Below, one piece after another: positions 45,760 to 56,952 of a stretch of 64,000 nt of DNA (positions within the stretch are counted from its first letter, which is position 1; each line of letters opens with the position of its first letter). A program made the position numbers and the translations under genes. This stretch comes from Aegilops tauschii subsp. strangulata (Eukaryota > Streptophyta > Magnoliopsida > Poales > Poaceae), in assembly GCF_002575655.3 (NCBI RefSeq), contig NC_053037.3, positions 144,037,207 through 144,101,206 of the forward strand. Reading direction: 5' to 3'. The notes beneath the pieces were generated by a model. That model had not been told where the DNA came from and did no database searches. It saw only the letters and a list, made by a program, of their open reading frames with translations.

Positions 45760-46460
45760 TCGTACTTACGCAATTTAAAATGATTATTATGGAGAGAATA
45801 AGAAAACCACTCTGCTATATATTAGTAGTATACACGAGTACTATATGGACGCAGCTTCATTGACTTAGTGCACCTGCCTTTGGGTGTATGACACGTGGGC
45901 CCAAAATGTGGCCGGCCCACCTTTCATACAGCCAAAGGATAGTGTAGTTATGGCACCGGAGCTCAGTCCGTAATACAGTATATATGTAGTACACTATATA
46001 AGTTGGAGCCTCGACACTTGTTCGCTAGGGTTTGCACTCTCCACACTCTCGCCGCACTACATATATATATACACTAGAGGCTCAGCGTTCCTTTGCTAGG
46101 GTTTGCTATATTCACAGTCTGTCGCCCTCTTCACCAGATCTAAACAAGATTGCGTTGTGGCCTCTGTCTCTCACCCTCTTCACCAGATCTAAACAAGACT
46201 GCATTGTGGCCTCTGTCTCTCTCACCCCCCTCACAGCTGGCGAAGGAGGCGTCCGGATCCCGTCGCACCGGGAAGGGGAGGAGGTGCAGCGTTCACTCTA
46301 TCGCGTTCGGCGAGGGAGGCAATGCACTTCCGACTGTGCTTTTCTCTTTCACCCAGCACTAGTGTGGGAGGGCCACCGACCCCTTCCTCCTTGCCGTACG
46401 TAGTGTGGGCAGATCCGGCCTCCCGCCACATGCCTTGCCACATCCCGACGACCCTAAGGT
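45760..46460 (+). other. Gene-like module D of the array, 5' part
   Basis: The pre-box sequence (AATTTAAAATGATTATTATG then CTATATATTAG) matches the promoter-like region of modules A and B. The exon-like block contains RRCSVHSIAFGEGG, parallel to module C, and ends CATCCCGACGACCCTAAG at a GT donor (46459), parallel to module A. A short internal duplication of TTCACCAGATCTAAACAAGA lies at about 46129 and 46180. Confidence 0.45.
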
Positions 46461-49269
46461 ATAAGTTTCTTTGAAACCGTCATTGCTCTAGCTGCATGTG
46501 GATCTTTTTCGATTCTGTAGTCGAATCTAGGTCTTGGTTCAAAGAGGAAAGAAGGGTGCGGTGGGGTGGAGCATGAATCTAGGACGTGGTTCAATGAGGA
46601 AGGGAGGGAGGGAAAGTAGTATAGACTAGCTATCCAGCCGCTTTGTTGGTCGAAAAGGGAAAAAGGGGGTAACCGAGTACACACATCTGTAAGGAACCGA
46701 ACTCTTGGTTGAAAAGGGAAAGAAACTGGGGGGTCGGGTAGTTTGTGTAGGACTAGATTTGCTGGCCTCACATAGGAAAAAGTTTCAAAGAGAACAAATA
46801 TGGGACCAATGCAGATATACTGCTTGGCTACATACTCTGCATCACCCATTTATACGTGTGGACGCACATGGTGCTGGCATGTCTCATGTCATGTCCCATA
46901 CAACAATTTTGCTGTTGTTAATCTAAGAATGCTGCTGGAAAATTGAAGCAATGCCACTGTTAAAAGTAAATTACATTCTTAACAAATGTTGTTTTAAGAG
47001 AATGTCTCTTTTAATATGAACCAATGCAACCATTTTAGAAATGCTACTGTCGTACTTTGTTTTCCATCAAGATAAGTTAGATGCATCTTTTTGTCGCCGT
47101 TTGTTTCATCCTCCTTTATTGGCCAGTAATTGTTTCCTTTTTTGCCTCTGTTAAAATAGGGATATCTATTCAACTTGTTGCCTAGCAAACTTAAACGTCA
47201 CAACGGCGACTTTGCTTGATTTTAGTGCAACTGCACAAAACAAGATTGGATTTCCTATTCGTGTTGGCAGATTCGTAGGTGATCTTGTGTGCGTCATGAC
47301 AGGTTGGTACTTGCCTTCATCGACATGATTGTGCAGTGTGTTTTGAGATGTTGTGCTACTTGTATTGGTACTGTTTTAAATAAATGTTGAATTGAAGCTA
47401 TTGTATTGCTCTCTTTTCCCATTAAGTAGTGAACAAAAGTGGTACCAACCCAGACATGATGCTTGTTGCTTTGTTACAACAAACTCTGCATCACCCCCTT
47501 TATAAGTAGATGGAAGCACATGGTGTTGTTGCGCCCACTCGCCCCTAGAACTGTTTATGCTTTTTCTTAATCTAATGCTGATGGTAAAATTAAGCAATGC
47601 CACTCTCAGAATTAACTACTGAACTGTTTTAAGAGAATTTCTCTGTTAATATGAATCAATGCAACCGTTTTATAAATGCTACTGTCCTATACTTTGTTTT
47701 CCATCAAGATAAGGTAGATGCTTCTTTTTGTGGCCGCATGTTTCATCCTCCTTTATTGGCAGTAATTGTTTCCTTTTTTGCCTCTGGTAAATTAGGGATA
47801 TCGATTCAACTTGTTGCTATAGCAAACTTAAATGTCACACCGGCGACTTTACTTGATTCCAGTGCAACTGCACAAAACTTGATTGGATTTCCTATTCGTG
47901 TTGGCAAATTCGTACATGATCTTGTGTGCGTCATGACAGGTTGGTACTTGCCTTCATCCACATGATCGTGCAGTGTGTTTTGAGATGCAACGCTACTTGT
48001 ATTGGTACTGTTTTAAATAAATGTTGAATTGAAGCTATTGTTTTGCTGTCTTTTCCCATTAAGTACTGAACAAAAATGGGACCAACCCAGACATTATGCT
48101 TGTTGCTTTGTTTCAACAAACTCTGCATCACCCCCTTTATAAGTAGATGGAAGCACATGTTGTTGTTGCGCCCACTCTCCCCTGGAACTGTTTATGCTTT
48201 TTGTTAATCTAATGCCGCTGGTAAAATTAAGCAGTGCCACTCTCAGAATTAACTACTGAATCTTAGTTCAAAATTGCAACACTTGTTAGGGATTGGCGGG
48301 ATTACCATTTTTGTGGCCGCATGTTTCATCCTCCTTTATTGGCCAGTAATTGATTCCTTTTTTGCCTCTGTTAAAACAGGGATATCTATTCAACTTGTTG
48401 CTATTGCGACATTTTGCTTCGCTTAATTTTGGTGGAACTGCACAAAATGAGACCGGATTTCCATATATGTGTTGAGATCTCTTTTAGATCTTCCTCAGGA
48501 GTTGTTTCAAATCTTGGTCTTGAAAGGACAGTACCTACTTTCCTCAGAATTAACTACTGAATCTTAGTTCAAAACTGTAACACTTGTTAGGGATCGGCGG
48601 GAGTACCATTTCTGTTAGGGATCGGCCGGAGTACATGTTTAAGAAATGTATTGTTCAGATAATGTCTGTGTTATTATATATCAGTTAAAGTGTTTTACAA
48701 ATGGTACTATCCTGCTTTGTAGTTCTTTCTACATGTTTAACCAAGGTATAGTTAAGATAATGTCTCTGTTAAAATGAATCAGTCGCATTGTTTTAGGAAT
48801 GATACTTTTCTGCTTTGTCATTCTTTATACATGTTGAAACAAGGCATGGTTAATATAATGTCTCAGTTAATATGAATGAATCACACTGATTGAGAATTGC
48901 TACTCTCCTGCTTTGTTTCCCATTAAGATAAGGTAGATCAGTAGATTTTTTCTTCTGGGATTACAAGTCATCAACTGTAATTTCTCAGTAATTGTTTCCC
49001 TTATACCTATTGTTGCTTACAGGGATATCAAAATTAAAGCTCGATTTTATTCCGACTTTGATTTTAGTTGAACTGCACAAAAGGAGCCAATGTGTCTAAG
49101 GAAAACTGCTACATTAGTGGGTCCAGTTGGTCTTACCACTTTGCAGAAAGAAGCAGTCACTATTTGCGCTACATTACACAAGGAAAGATCGAGAAGCTTT
49201 ACAGAGTATTAGTAGACGCTGGTGACATGACTAGTCTGCAGAGAGCATAGGAAACTCTACAACACGTGG

Positions 49270-49475
49270 AGTGCACTGGGCAAAAAGTGCCCAAACAAGT
49301 ACAAGAAACCAGGACAGGACTCCAAATCTGTCAATGTCATTCTAAGCAACAATGATGGGGCATCTGGGTATGGTAATCTGTTTACCGTACTTTCAGTTTG
49401 TTAGTCCACCGATTGGTGGGTTGACGCTGGGGCCAATATTCATGTGTGTGCTACTGTGTCATTGTTTTCTTGCAG
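49270..49475 (+). pseudogene. Copia gag-protease fragment, copy 1
   Basis: Degenerate version of the fragment at 49655-49922, lacking the zinc knuckle but retaining the SNNDGASGYGNLFT region and the protease-like WWVDAGANIHVC motif. It is directly fused to an array core block. Confidence 0.6.
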
Positions 49476-49654
49476 CATATAAATACGATATCCACAGGGA
49501 TGCTCAGCTTGATTTTAGTGGAACTGCACAAAATGTCCAGATGGTTTGTGTCCTCCCTAATACTTCATCATGCACAATACATCGAATGGTTCTCTAATCA
49601 TTCGTCGTCACCTTGAGCCACCGGACTATATGTTTGAATGGTGCTGCCAGCATA

Positions 49655-49922
49655 GGCCATTAAGAAGGGTAAGAAGAAAGACAAAAGGAGAGATGGTTGC
49701 TTTACTTGTGGTTCGGAGGAACACTGGCAAACAAGTGCCCAAACAAGTACCAAGAAGCGAGGACAGGACTCCAAGTCTGTCAATGTCTCTCTAAGCAACA
49801 ATGATGGGGCATCTGGGTATGGTAATCTGTTTACCATACTTTCAGTTTGTTAGTCCACCGATTGGTGGGTTGACACTGGGGCCAATATTCATGTGTGTGC
49901 TGATGTGTCTTTGTTTTCTGGC
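49655..49922 (+). pseudogene. Copia gag-protease fragment, copy 2
   Basis: Encodes a CCHC-like knuckle with the last cysteine lost (CFTCGSEEHWQTSA), a lysine-rich flank, and after one TAG the aspartic-protease motif WWVDTGANIHVCADVSLF typical of plant Copia polyproteins. No LTRs or RT are nearby, so it is a captured or residual piece. Confidence 0.65.
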
Positions 49923-50100
49923 AGCATATAAATACGAAATCCACAGGGATGCTCAACTTGATTTTAGTGGACCTCCACAAAATGTTCAGATGGTTCGTGT
50001 CCTCCATAATACTTCATCATGCACAATACATCGAATGGTTCTCTAATCATTCGTCGTCACCTTGAGCCACCAGACTAACAGATGACAAACTGATGACAAA

Positions 50101-52524
50101 CCCTGCCCGTTCCACAATCATAGGCATTACATATTTTGAATGGGAAAAGCTTGTCAAAGTTAACATTAGTTTAATATATTGGAATTGGAAAACCTTGTCA
50201 ATTTTTGCTCATTAATGTTAGCCAGAAGACATGCATTTGATATTTTTGATTGGGACGCCCTTTGCTGTGAGCAACGTCGATCGTTTTTTCCTATTCCTGT
50301 CTTCAGTTCAGAAGTAAATAATTACTCTGCTGAGATGCATAGTCACATGAATGTTGACTTATGTAAGATATTTTAAGAGTTTGTTCTGAATGTTTTCTAT
50401 GTAATGCCAGGCCTTGTGAGTTTGATTGCAAAGTTGAGCTTGGAATGCTGTGGCATGCGGCATCACGAGCTGTTCATCGTGCCTCCTGAGAATAATGCTT
50501 CATATTGTTTTGCATGTTGATCTAATGCCCGTGATTTGCATGTTAAGAAGATCATCCTCTTCTGTTGTTTCTGTGCTTAAGAAGTTCATTGCCTTATGTT
50601 TCATTCATAGCCTATACGACAACTCGGGTAGGTTAGAGGTGAAACCATATGATTTTCTGACAAACTCATCATCTTAGGCTGTGATTGGATCGTCGTTTTC
50701 CAACCAAAACCGCTTGTAAAACTGACGCTTGTAAATAAAAGCAGATGGTCTCGGGTGAAGCGCTTGGTTGGTCGATTTCGACTAGTAAAACATACACTGG
50801 TCTCTCAAATTACACGCGTAACCCGCCGGTTTTACTTACAGACCTCGGGCCCTCGGTTTCATTACGCCTGTATTTTACGCGTTGTTTCTGATGATGAGTA
50901 AATTACACTTGTATCTTAATACAGGTGTGAAATAAACCAGAGCTCCCAAGCGCGGGCTTACCGTTTCATGTCGTCTCAGTCTCTCGAAGGTGCTCATAGG
51001 TGTCCGATGATCCCGGCTTCCTGAATGAGTAGCGAACGCTGTATCAGACCATCCGTAGGGCCCGCGAGGCCCTCTTCGTCGTCCTTCATGTTGTTGCGCT
51101 CGCCGTGGTGCCGAGCATTGTCAACATGGTCAACGAACATGAGGATTCAGGAGATTACTTTATTTTGACTGGATGACAGTAGAGACCCACTAGGGCCATA
51201 GCCGTACGTACGCAAGTGCCTCTATGTTTTTTTTGCTTCGTCCCGGTTTCCTGACATCACGGTCCCACACCATTATCAACCTATGTAGTCAATAAACAAG
51301 AAAAATGCACAAGGAACGGCCGACATCTGGGACCAAGCAGCTCGAGTAGTATTTGTGTTTTTGAGGTGTGAGCACTGCAGAGTTTTTCTTGAGCGATGTT
51401 TTCGCTGTTGTTCAGAGGAGAGTAGGGTATTAACTGGGCGGGCTGTGGCCCGTCTAGCCCAGGCCAGATATCCAGCCCAGATATTATTATTTTTCAAGCT
51501 GAAAATGGCTAGCTCAGCTATACTTTTTTTAGGAATACCCAGGCAAGGTCAACTTGTTATTCTCCGCCCCGCTAGGCAACAAATCTTTCCTAGGAGGGAT
51601 GCAATAGGCTTAACAGGAAAATGGGCTTTAATAAATATTAAATGGGATGTAATTATAAAAACTGGGCAGTAACTATAAAAAATGCACCAAACACGTAATT
51701 AGTTTATAAAATGTTATTTTTGGAATTTGAAAATTTTAATTTCATTAATTGTCGCGCGTGCAATGTTTCGTTGGATTTTAATGTAATCCAAATTTATATT
51801 GAAATTGTATTTAATCTGACTAGAAATTTCGGGATAAAAATATTTTGTATCCCATCAAAATGTGGGAATTTTTTTGAATTCTGTTTTGAACGGTTGGTTG
51901 AAATTATTAATCGTTGTTCTTGCTAGAAAATGGGTTGTACTTTTAACAAACTGTAAATGGGCTGTAGTAAATTCCATTAGAATTCAAAAATGGGCTTTAC
52001 ATTCTTACAAATCGCAAATGGGATATAAGTTCTCTGCCACACACTTTTGGGCCTACTAAGTTGACGCGTCCCCTAAAAAAAGTAAGTTGACGCGTATGCA
52101 AGGCTTTGTCAACTTATAATCAACACACGGTTCTAGTAGCAGTGGCCGTTGGATGTCCATCCAACGGATGTCGTGCTTCTTCTTCAGTCTCGGATATTCT
52201 AGCTACAGCCGCCCAAAAAAGGATTCCTCCCCCTGACATCTGGGGCGCACCGTTTTGGAGGCTGACCTGTGGGCCTACAAAGTTGACGCGTACCAAGGGC
52301 TTTGTCAACTTAGTCATTATAAACGATTCTAGCTGCAGTGACCGTACGATGTCCATCCAATGGCCGTCGTACTTCTTCAACCTCTCGTCTTCTTGCTCCA
52401 GCCGACCAAAGCAGCACCGGTCGTGCCACCTGCTCCTGCCTCCCGTGGCCGGCTGTGCTGCCGCAGCGGCCTCATCGCCCCCTACTACTCCCACCGCTGG
52501 CCAGGCGATCCCTCTACTCACCCA
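50101..52524. other. CACTA right-hand internal and subterminal DNA
   Basis: No gene is supported. 50690-50960 resembles a MITE-type sequence whose ends I could not define. From about 51420 to 52050 short words such as AAATGGGCT recur. Blocks built on TTGACGCGTA ... GGGCTTTGTCAACTTA occur at about 52080 and 52280 and again near 54237, the repeat style of CACTA subterminal regions. Confidence 0.45.
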
Positions 52525-53747
52525 TAAATCTGAGAAAAGTTTAAGAACTAAACCGTACCTCAACCAAACCTGCATGAATAAACGCGGCAACCCAAACCAA
52601 ACTAAACTCAGTTTATATATATGTCAGCCCAACCAAAACCAAACCAACTTGACTTTCCACCCAAATTGAACTGAAACCGAGTGCTTAACTGTGGTTGAAA
52701 GCAGTTGCCGAAATGGTTTGAAAACCATTTGAGTAGTAAATAATAACCATTGTCCTACGGCACATCTCCGCCTCTTCTTCAACTCCCTTATCGCCGCCGC
52801 CTCCTCCTCCTCGCACCCCTACCTCTGCTCCCTCGTCCCCCCGCCCTCGCGCTCGCGCAACGCGTCCCCGCTGCCGTCGGCCCGCTTGACTCCTACACGC
52901 TGTGCTCCGCGCTCCGCCATGCCTGGCCCAAGCGGGTCCCTTAAGCATGCTCGCCGCGAGGTCCGGGTGGCTCGGCAGCGTCTTCGTGTCCTGCGCGCTC
53001 GCCATGTTCTACGATGGGTCTGGCTCTGGAGTTTGCGAGGAGGTTTCGGGAGTTTGGGCTGCCGGCTGATGGGTACACGGTGACGGCCGTAGGAAGGGCC
53101 TCCGGAGAGACGACGATTGCTGATCTGGGCGGCGGGCGGCCACGGAGGCCAGTCTGATTAGTGGCGTAGCGACGGTGACAGTGGAGACGGGGACGGGGAG
53201 CTGAACGTGAGCGACGCTTGAAGGCAGCGGCTATGGAGGCAAGCCGCGTGCGATGATGGCGGCCACAGAGGCAGGTCAAGAGAGCCGCGCGCGAGCGGCA
53301 CTCCGACAACGGCCGCGGCGACAGGTCCACAGCCGCACGTGAGCGGCGCTCGACGACAGTGGCCGTGGAGGCCAATCCGGCAAGCCGCGTGCGATGGTAG
53401 CTCAGGCAAAGGCGGGGCTAGCGAGCTACGGGCGAGTTGCTCCTCCGAAGGCGAGGGCAACGGGCCAAGCGCGAGCGGCAGCAGTTGAGTTCTGATGGGT
53501 TGAGAAGAATGGGCTCGAGATTTACGAACAGAACCAACGTCAACAACCGGGCATAAACTATGGGTCTAAACTTGTTGGAGCTAGACCTGTTCATGCCTAT
53601 AACCGACCATACCCAACCATTTTCTATAAGAAACCAAACTGAACCAAACTCTTTTAAGAGTCAGCCTATTAACACTTGAACCAAACGAACCCGTCAGCAG
53701 AAACCAAACCGATCCACCCGGTTAATCCAAAACTATTCTCAGATTTA
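52525..53747. mobile_element. TIR element (MULE- or hAT-like) with captured gene fragment
   Basis: Inverted ends TAAATCTGAGAAAAG and CTATTCTCAGATTTA are flanked by the direct repeat CTCACCCA (52517-52524 and 53748-53755); because of a shared TA, the TSD may be 8, 9 or 10 bp. The flanks join into sequence homologous to 54440. The 1.2-kb interior has a GC-rich stretch unlike its surroundings (52770-53090), with peptides DSYTLCSALRHA, SGWLGSVFVSCALAMFYDG and FGLPADGYTVTAV in different frames, resembling pieces of a PPR protein. No transposase is present. Confidence 0.6.
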
Positions 53748-55216
53748 CTCACCCACACCCCCTGTTATTCTGCGGCGACGGCAGCCTCACACCGCAGCCG
53801 AACCAGTGAACCCTCATAGTCCTCTCCGTGTGGGCATCCACTACCGCGTCTTCCCCGGCTCCGCGTCGTCCCCTTCCTAGGCCTCGCCGTCGTCCACCGC
53901 CCTGGTGCTCTCGGCGCGGGGTGTTCAATGTGGTCAACGAACGACATCCATCGAATGTGGACTTTACGTGGATAGGCTGACAGCTGGGTCCACGGCCGCA
54001 CACAAGGAAATGCCTCCTTATTACACGCAAAATAATGATTCCTCCACTTGACATCTGGGACCAACCGAAAGGGCCTCTGTATTTCCTAAAAAAACGTTCC
54101 GGCCGCTGACAGCTCGGACCCACCAGCTATATCTTCGCACGCAAGGAAGTGCTTCCTTATTACGCACAAAAAAAATGAATACCCCCTGCTAGCTGGGACC
54201 CACCATATGGGAGGCTGACTTGTGAGCCTGCTAAGATGACGGGCACGGAGGGCTTTGTCAACTTAGTAAATATGAAGGATTCTAGCTCCAGTGACCGTAC
54301 GATGTCCATCCAACAGCTGTAGTGCTTCTTCAACCTCTGGTCTTCTTGCTCCAGCCGCCCAAACAAGCGTCGGCTGTGCTGCCTGCTCCTGCCTCCCGTG
54401 TCCGGCTGTGCTGCCACCCCTGACCATGCCATCCCTCTATACTCACCCACACCTCCTGTTATTCTCCAGCAACGACAGCCTCACACCACAGCCGAAGCAG
54501 TCAACCCACGTACTCCCCTCCGCGTGGGCATCCACTGTCGCGTCTTCCCCGGCTCCGCATCGTCCCCTTCCTAGGCCTTGCCGTCGTCCACCGCCCTGGT
54601 GCTCTCGGCACGGCGTGGTCAATGTGGTCAATGAACGACTTCCATCAGAAGAGTACTGTACATGGAGAGGCTGACAGCTGGGTCCGCGGCCGCAGCAAGG
54701 AAATGACTCCTTATTACGTGCAAAATAATGATTCCTCCACCTGACAGCAGGGACCCACCGGACGGGCCACCGTATTTTGCGAAAAAAAAGTTTCCCCCTG
54801 ACTGTTGGGACCCAGCAGCTACATCTTCGCACGCAAGGAAGTGCGTCCATATTACGGGCAAAAAAATGATTCGCCCCCCTGACTGCTAGGACCCACCAGC
54901 TAGATCTTCGCACGCAAGAAAGTGCCAGACAGTCGGGACCCACCCGGTCGAAGCGTGCGTAGCATTGTCATTCTGGTCGCGAACGTGTACGTACATACTG
55001 GTCGATCGGTCTGTCTGCAGGCTGCAGCGATGAACCGGGGCCGTGTAAGGAAGGGCACGTGTGGTAGTAGAGGCGCGCACGTGTGGTAGTAAAGGTGCGC
55101 ATGTAGCATGTACACGTACGTACAGCGGCCAGGGTGCAAGAAAGTAAATACGGCCACGCACGTACATACGGGCGGGGTCTCGAACGCCTACTCACGCATA
55201 CGTACGGCCAGAGCTC
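53748..55216. repeat. Right subterminal repeats of the giant CACTA, set 1
   Basis: Modules of the form TGACAGCTGGGACCCACC, CATCTTCGCACGCAAGGAAG and TATTACGCGCAAAAAAATGA recur at about 53980, 54110, 54670, 54820 and 54890. A longer unit (CACCCACACC ... GTGGTCAATGAACGAC) is repeated at 53749-53945 and 54443-54645. Minus-strand frames here are repeat artefacts. Confidence 0.6.
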
Positions 55217-56110
55217 GTGTACATGGCTATGGCTAGGTCGGAATGGAGAAGCTGCGTCGTCGTCGTGTTCATAGGGAGGCAACGAAAGGCGCCGTGTTCA
55301 TCGGGAGGCAATGGAACGCGTGCTGTTCATCGGGAGCGAACAGGCTTGGACGGAACAGCCGATGGAAACGAGGCCTGGCGTACCGCAGAATGGAGGAAAC
55401 AACCTTGTGTTCGATCGGCCATGGTGGAAATGGGATCTTGTTCATCGGGAGACGTCTGGCGTACCGCAAAACGGAGGAAACGGACCTCCTACGGTCAAAA
55501 CAGGGTCCTGTTGATCAGGAGGGGTGTGGCATACCGCAAAACGGAGGAAACGGACTTGTGTTGGAGCGCTACGGTCGAAACGGGGGTCCTGTTCATCGGG
55601 AGGGGTGTGGCGTACCGCAAAACGAGACTCCATGAGATACTGTTCATCTCCACCGTCGACCTCCTCCAGCCTCCACGGGCTCCTGTTCATCCACCGTCGA
55701 CCTCGTCCAGCCTCCACCTGCGATTGTTCATCCACGGGCTCCTGTTCATCCAGCCTCCACCGCGCACTCCTCCACCGGCTACTGTTCAACCAGCCCTCTC
55801 CACGGGGGTCCTTTTCAACCACCCCTCCACGGGAAACTATTCATCCAGCCCTCCACCGGCAACTGTTCAACCAGCCCTCCACCAGCTACTGTTCAACTAG
55901 CCCTCCACGCGGTCCTGTTCATCCAGCCCTCCACGGGGTCCTGTTCATCCACTAGCTTGATCGATCGGGGTACTGGCCATCCAGCGGCAACGGCCTCTAC
56001 TACAATGGGTTCCTGTTCATCCAACCCCTAACCAGGAACTGTTCATCCAAACCCCCTCAACAACACCCACTGTTCATCCAGGGAAGGAGGCAGCAGTGTT
56101 CGATCGGCTT
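55217..56110. repeat. Right subterminal repeats of the giant CACTA, set 2
   Basis: 55310-55625 holds tandem units of GGCGTACCGCAAAACGGAGG with a TGTTCATCGGGAGG partner, about 60-90 bases apart. 55645-56080 holds at least fourteen CTGTTCATCCA or CTGTTCAACCA words followed by GCCCTCCAC. These look like protein-binding repeats, not coding sequence. Confidence 0.65.
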
Positions 56111-56605
56111 CAGTTAGCAGCAGTACCGAAGGAATCACACTCGGGTTCAGTTAACAACAAGGGATCGATCGATCGCTCAGGTTGAGTAACGCATAGCCTG
56201 CAGTGCAATCACTCGGGTTCAGTTAGAGCCCAACGCCTCGCTCGGGTTCAGTTAGAGCCCAACGCCTCGCACACACATGCGTACGTACGAGAGAAACGCG
56301 CATCGCTCGGCCCCCGACCACCCACCATAACCGGGAACTCCCCGATATTTTCCTCGCCCTTGCTTCTACCACGGGTTTTTCCATCATGGACGGCCCAAAG
56401 AATGTCATGCAGCTGCGTCTCCGGCCCGCCTAAGACGAAAAGCCCATTTTCTGTCATGATTTTTTGTCATAGAATTAGGACCCCACCACATCTATGATGA
56501 TACCGGGTTTTGTCACAATTATCGCCATATAAGTGTCATAAGTATGACAGAATTTTTTTTCGTTCGGCCAAAAATGTCACAGATTTGTCTTTTTTTTTGT
56601 AGTAG

Positions 56606-56952
56606 AAAAGGCTAAGTATGAAACAATTGCTTGGCTTGTCATCAGGGTTGTGCATGATGGGAGCATTTTGTGTGACGAAAATGAAGCATGGCCAAACTAT
56701 ATGATTTTGTAGGGATACGCTTTCTTTGGCTATGTTATTTTGATAAGACATAATTGCTTGGTTAGCATGCTTGAAGTATTATAATTTTTATGCCAATATT
56801 AAACTTTTGTCTAGAATCTTTAGGATCTAAACATTCATGCCACAATAAAGAGAATTACATTGAAAATTATGCTAGGTAGCATTCCACATCAAAAATTCTG
56901 TTTTTATCATTTACCTACTCGAGGACGAGCAGGAATTAAGCTTGGGGATGCT
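56606..56952 (+). other. Element A internal region, resumed
   Basis: Matches 60705-61072 of element B base for base with minor changes and ends in the polypurine-like AAGCTTGGGGATGC just before the 3' LTR. Confidence 0.85.

Larger units (their letters stand above)
46461..50100 (+). repeat. Reiterated core blocks downstream of module D
   Basis: Six blocks follow AG acceptors at 47160, 47796, 48380, 49023, 49498 and 49947. Each has the core TTTTAGTGGAACTGCACAAA or a close variant. The first two lie in a 630-640-bp direct tandem duplication (47020-47635 and 47655-48270). The last two lie in a 449-bp duplication (49352-49620 and 49801-50065) that also contains Copia fragments. In one frame the core reads LDFSGTAQN. 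I see no complete gene. Confidence 0.55.
4669..56605 (-). mobile_element. Giant CACTA-type DNA transposon, heavily nested
   Basis: The left end reads CACAACAAAAAAATACACTT and the right end is the near-inverse with TTTTTTTTTGTAGTAG, consistent with decayed CACTACAAAA-type termini. Both ends carry TGTCATA/TATGACA subterminal motifs. Flanking sequence joins into the Sabrina-like internal region: the left flank matches 60660-60720 and the right flank matches the next bases there. Removing the Tat and Tekay insertions leaves about 28.9 kb, large for the superfamily. A minus-strand transposase_24-like gene supports the class. I found no TNP2-type catalytic transposase, so it is probably not autonomous. 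The flanking TSD is unclear (possibly AAA). Confidence 0.65.

Noticed and set aside
53158..53460. Arg/Ala-rich minus-strand ORFs
   Set aside because: GC-rich repeated phrases (GCGAGCGGC, GCCGCGTGCGATG) explain them; no domain is recognisable.
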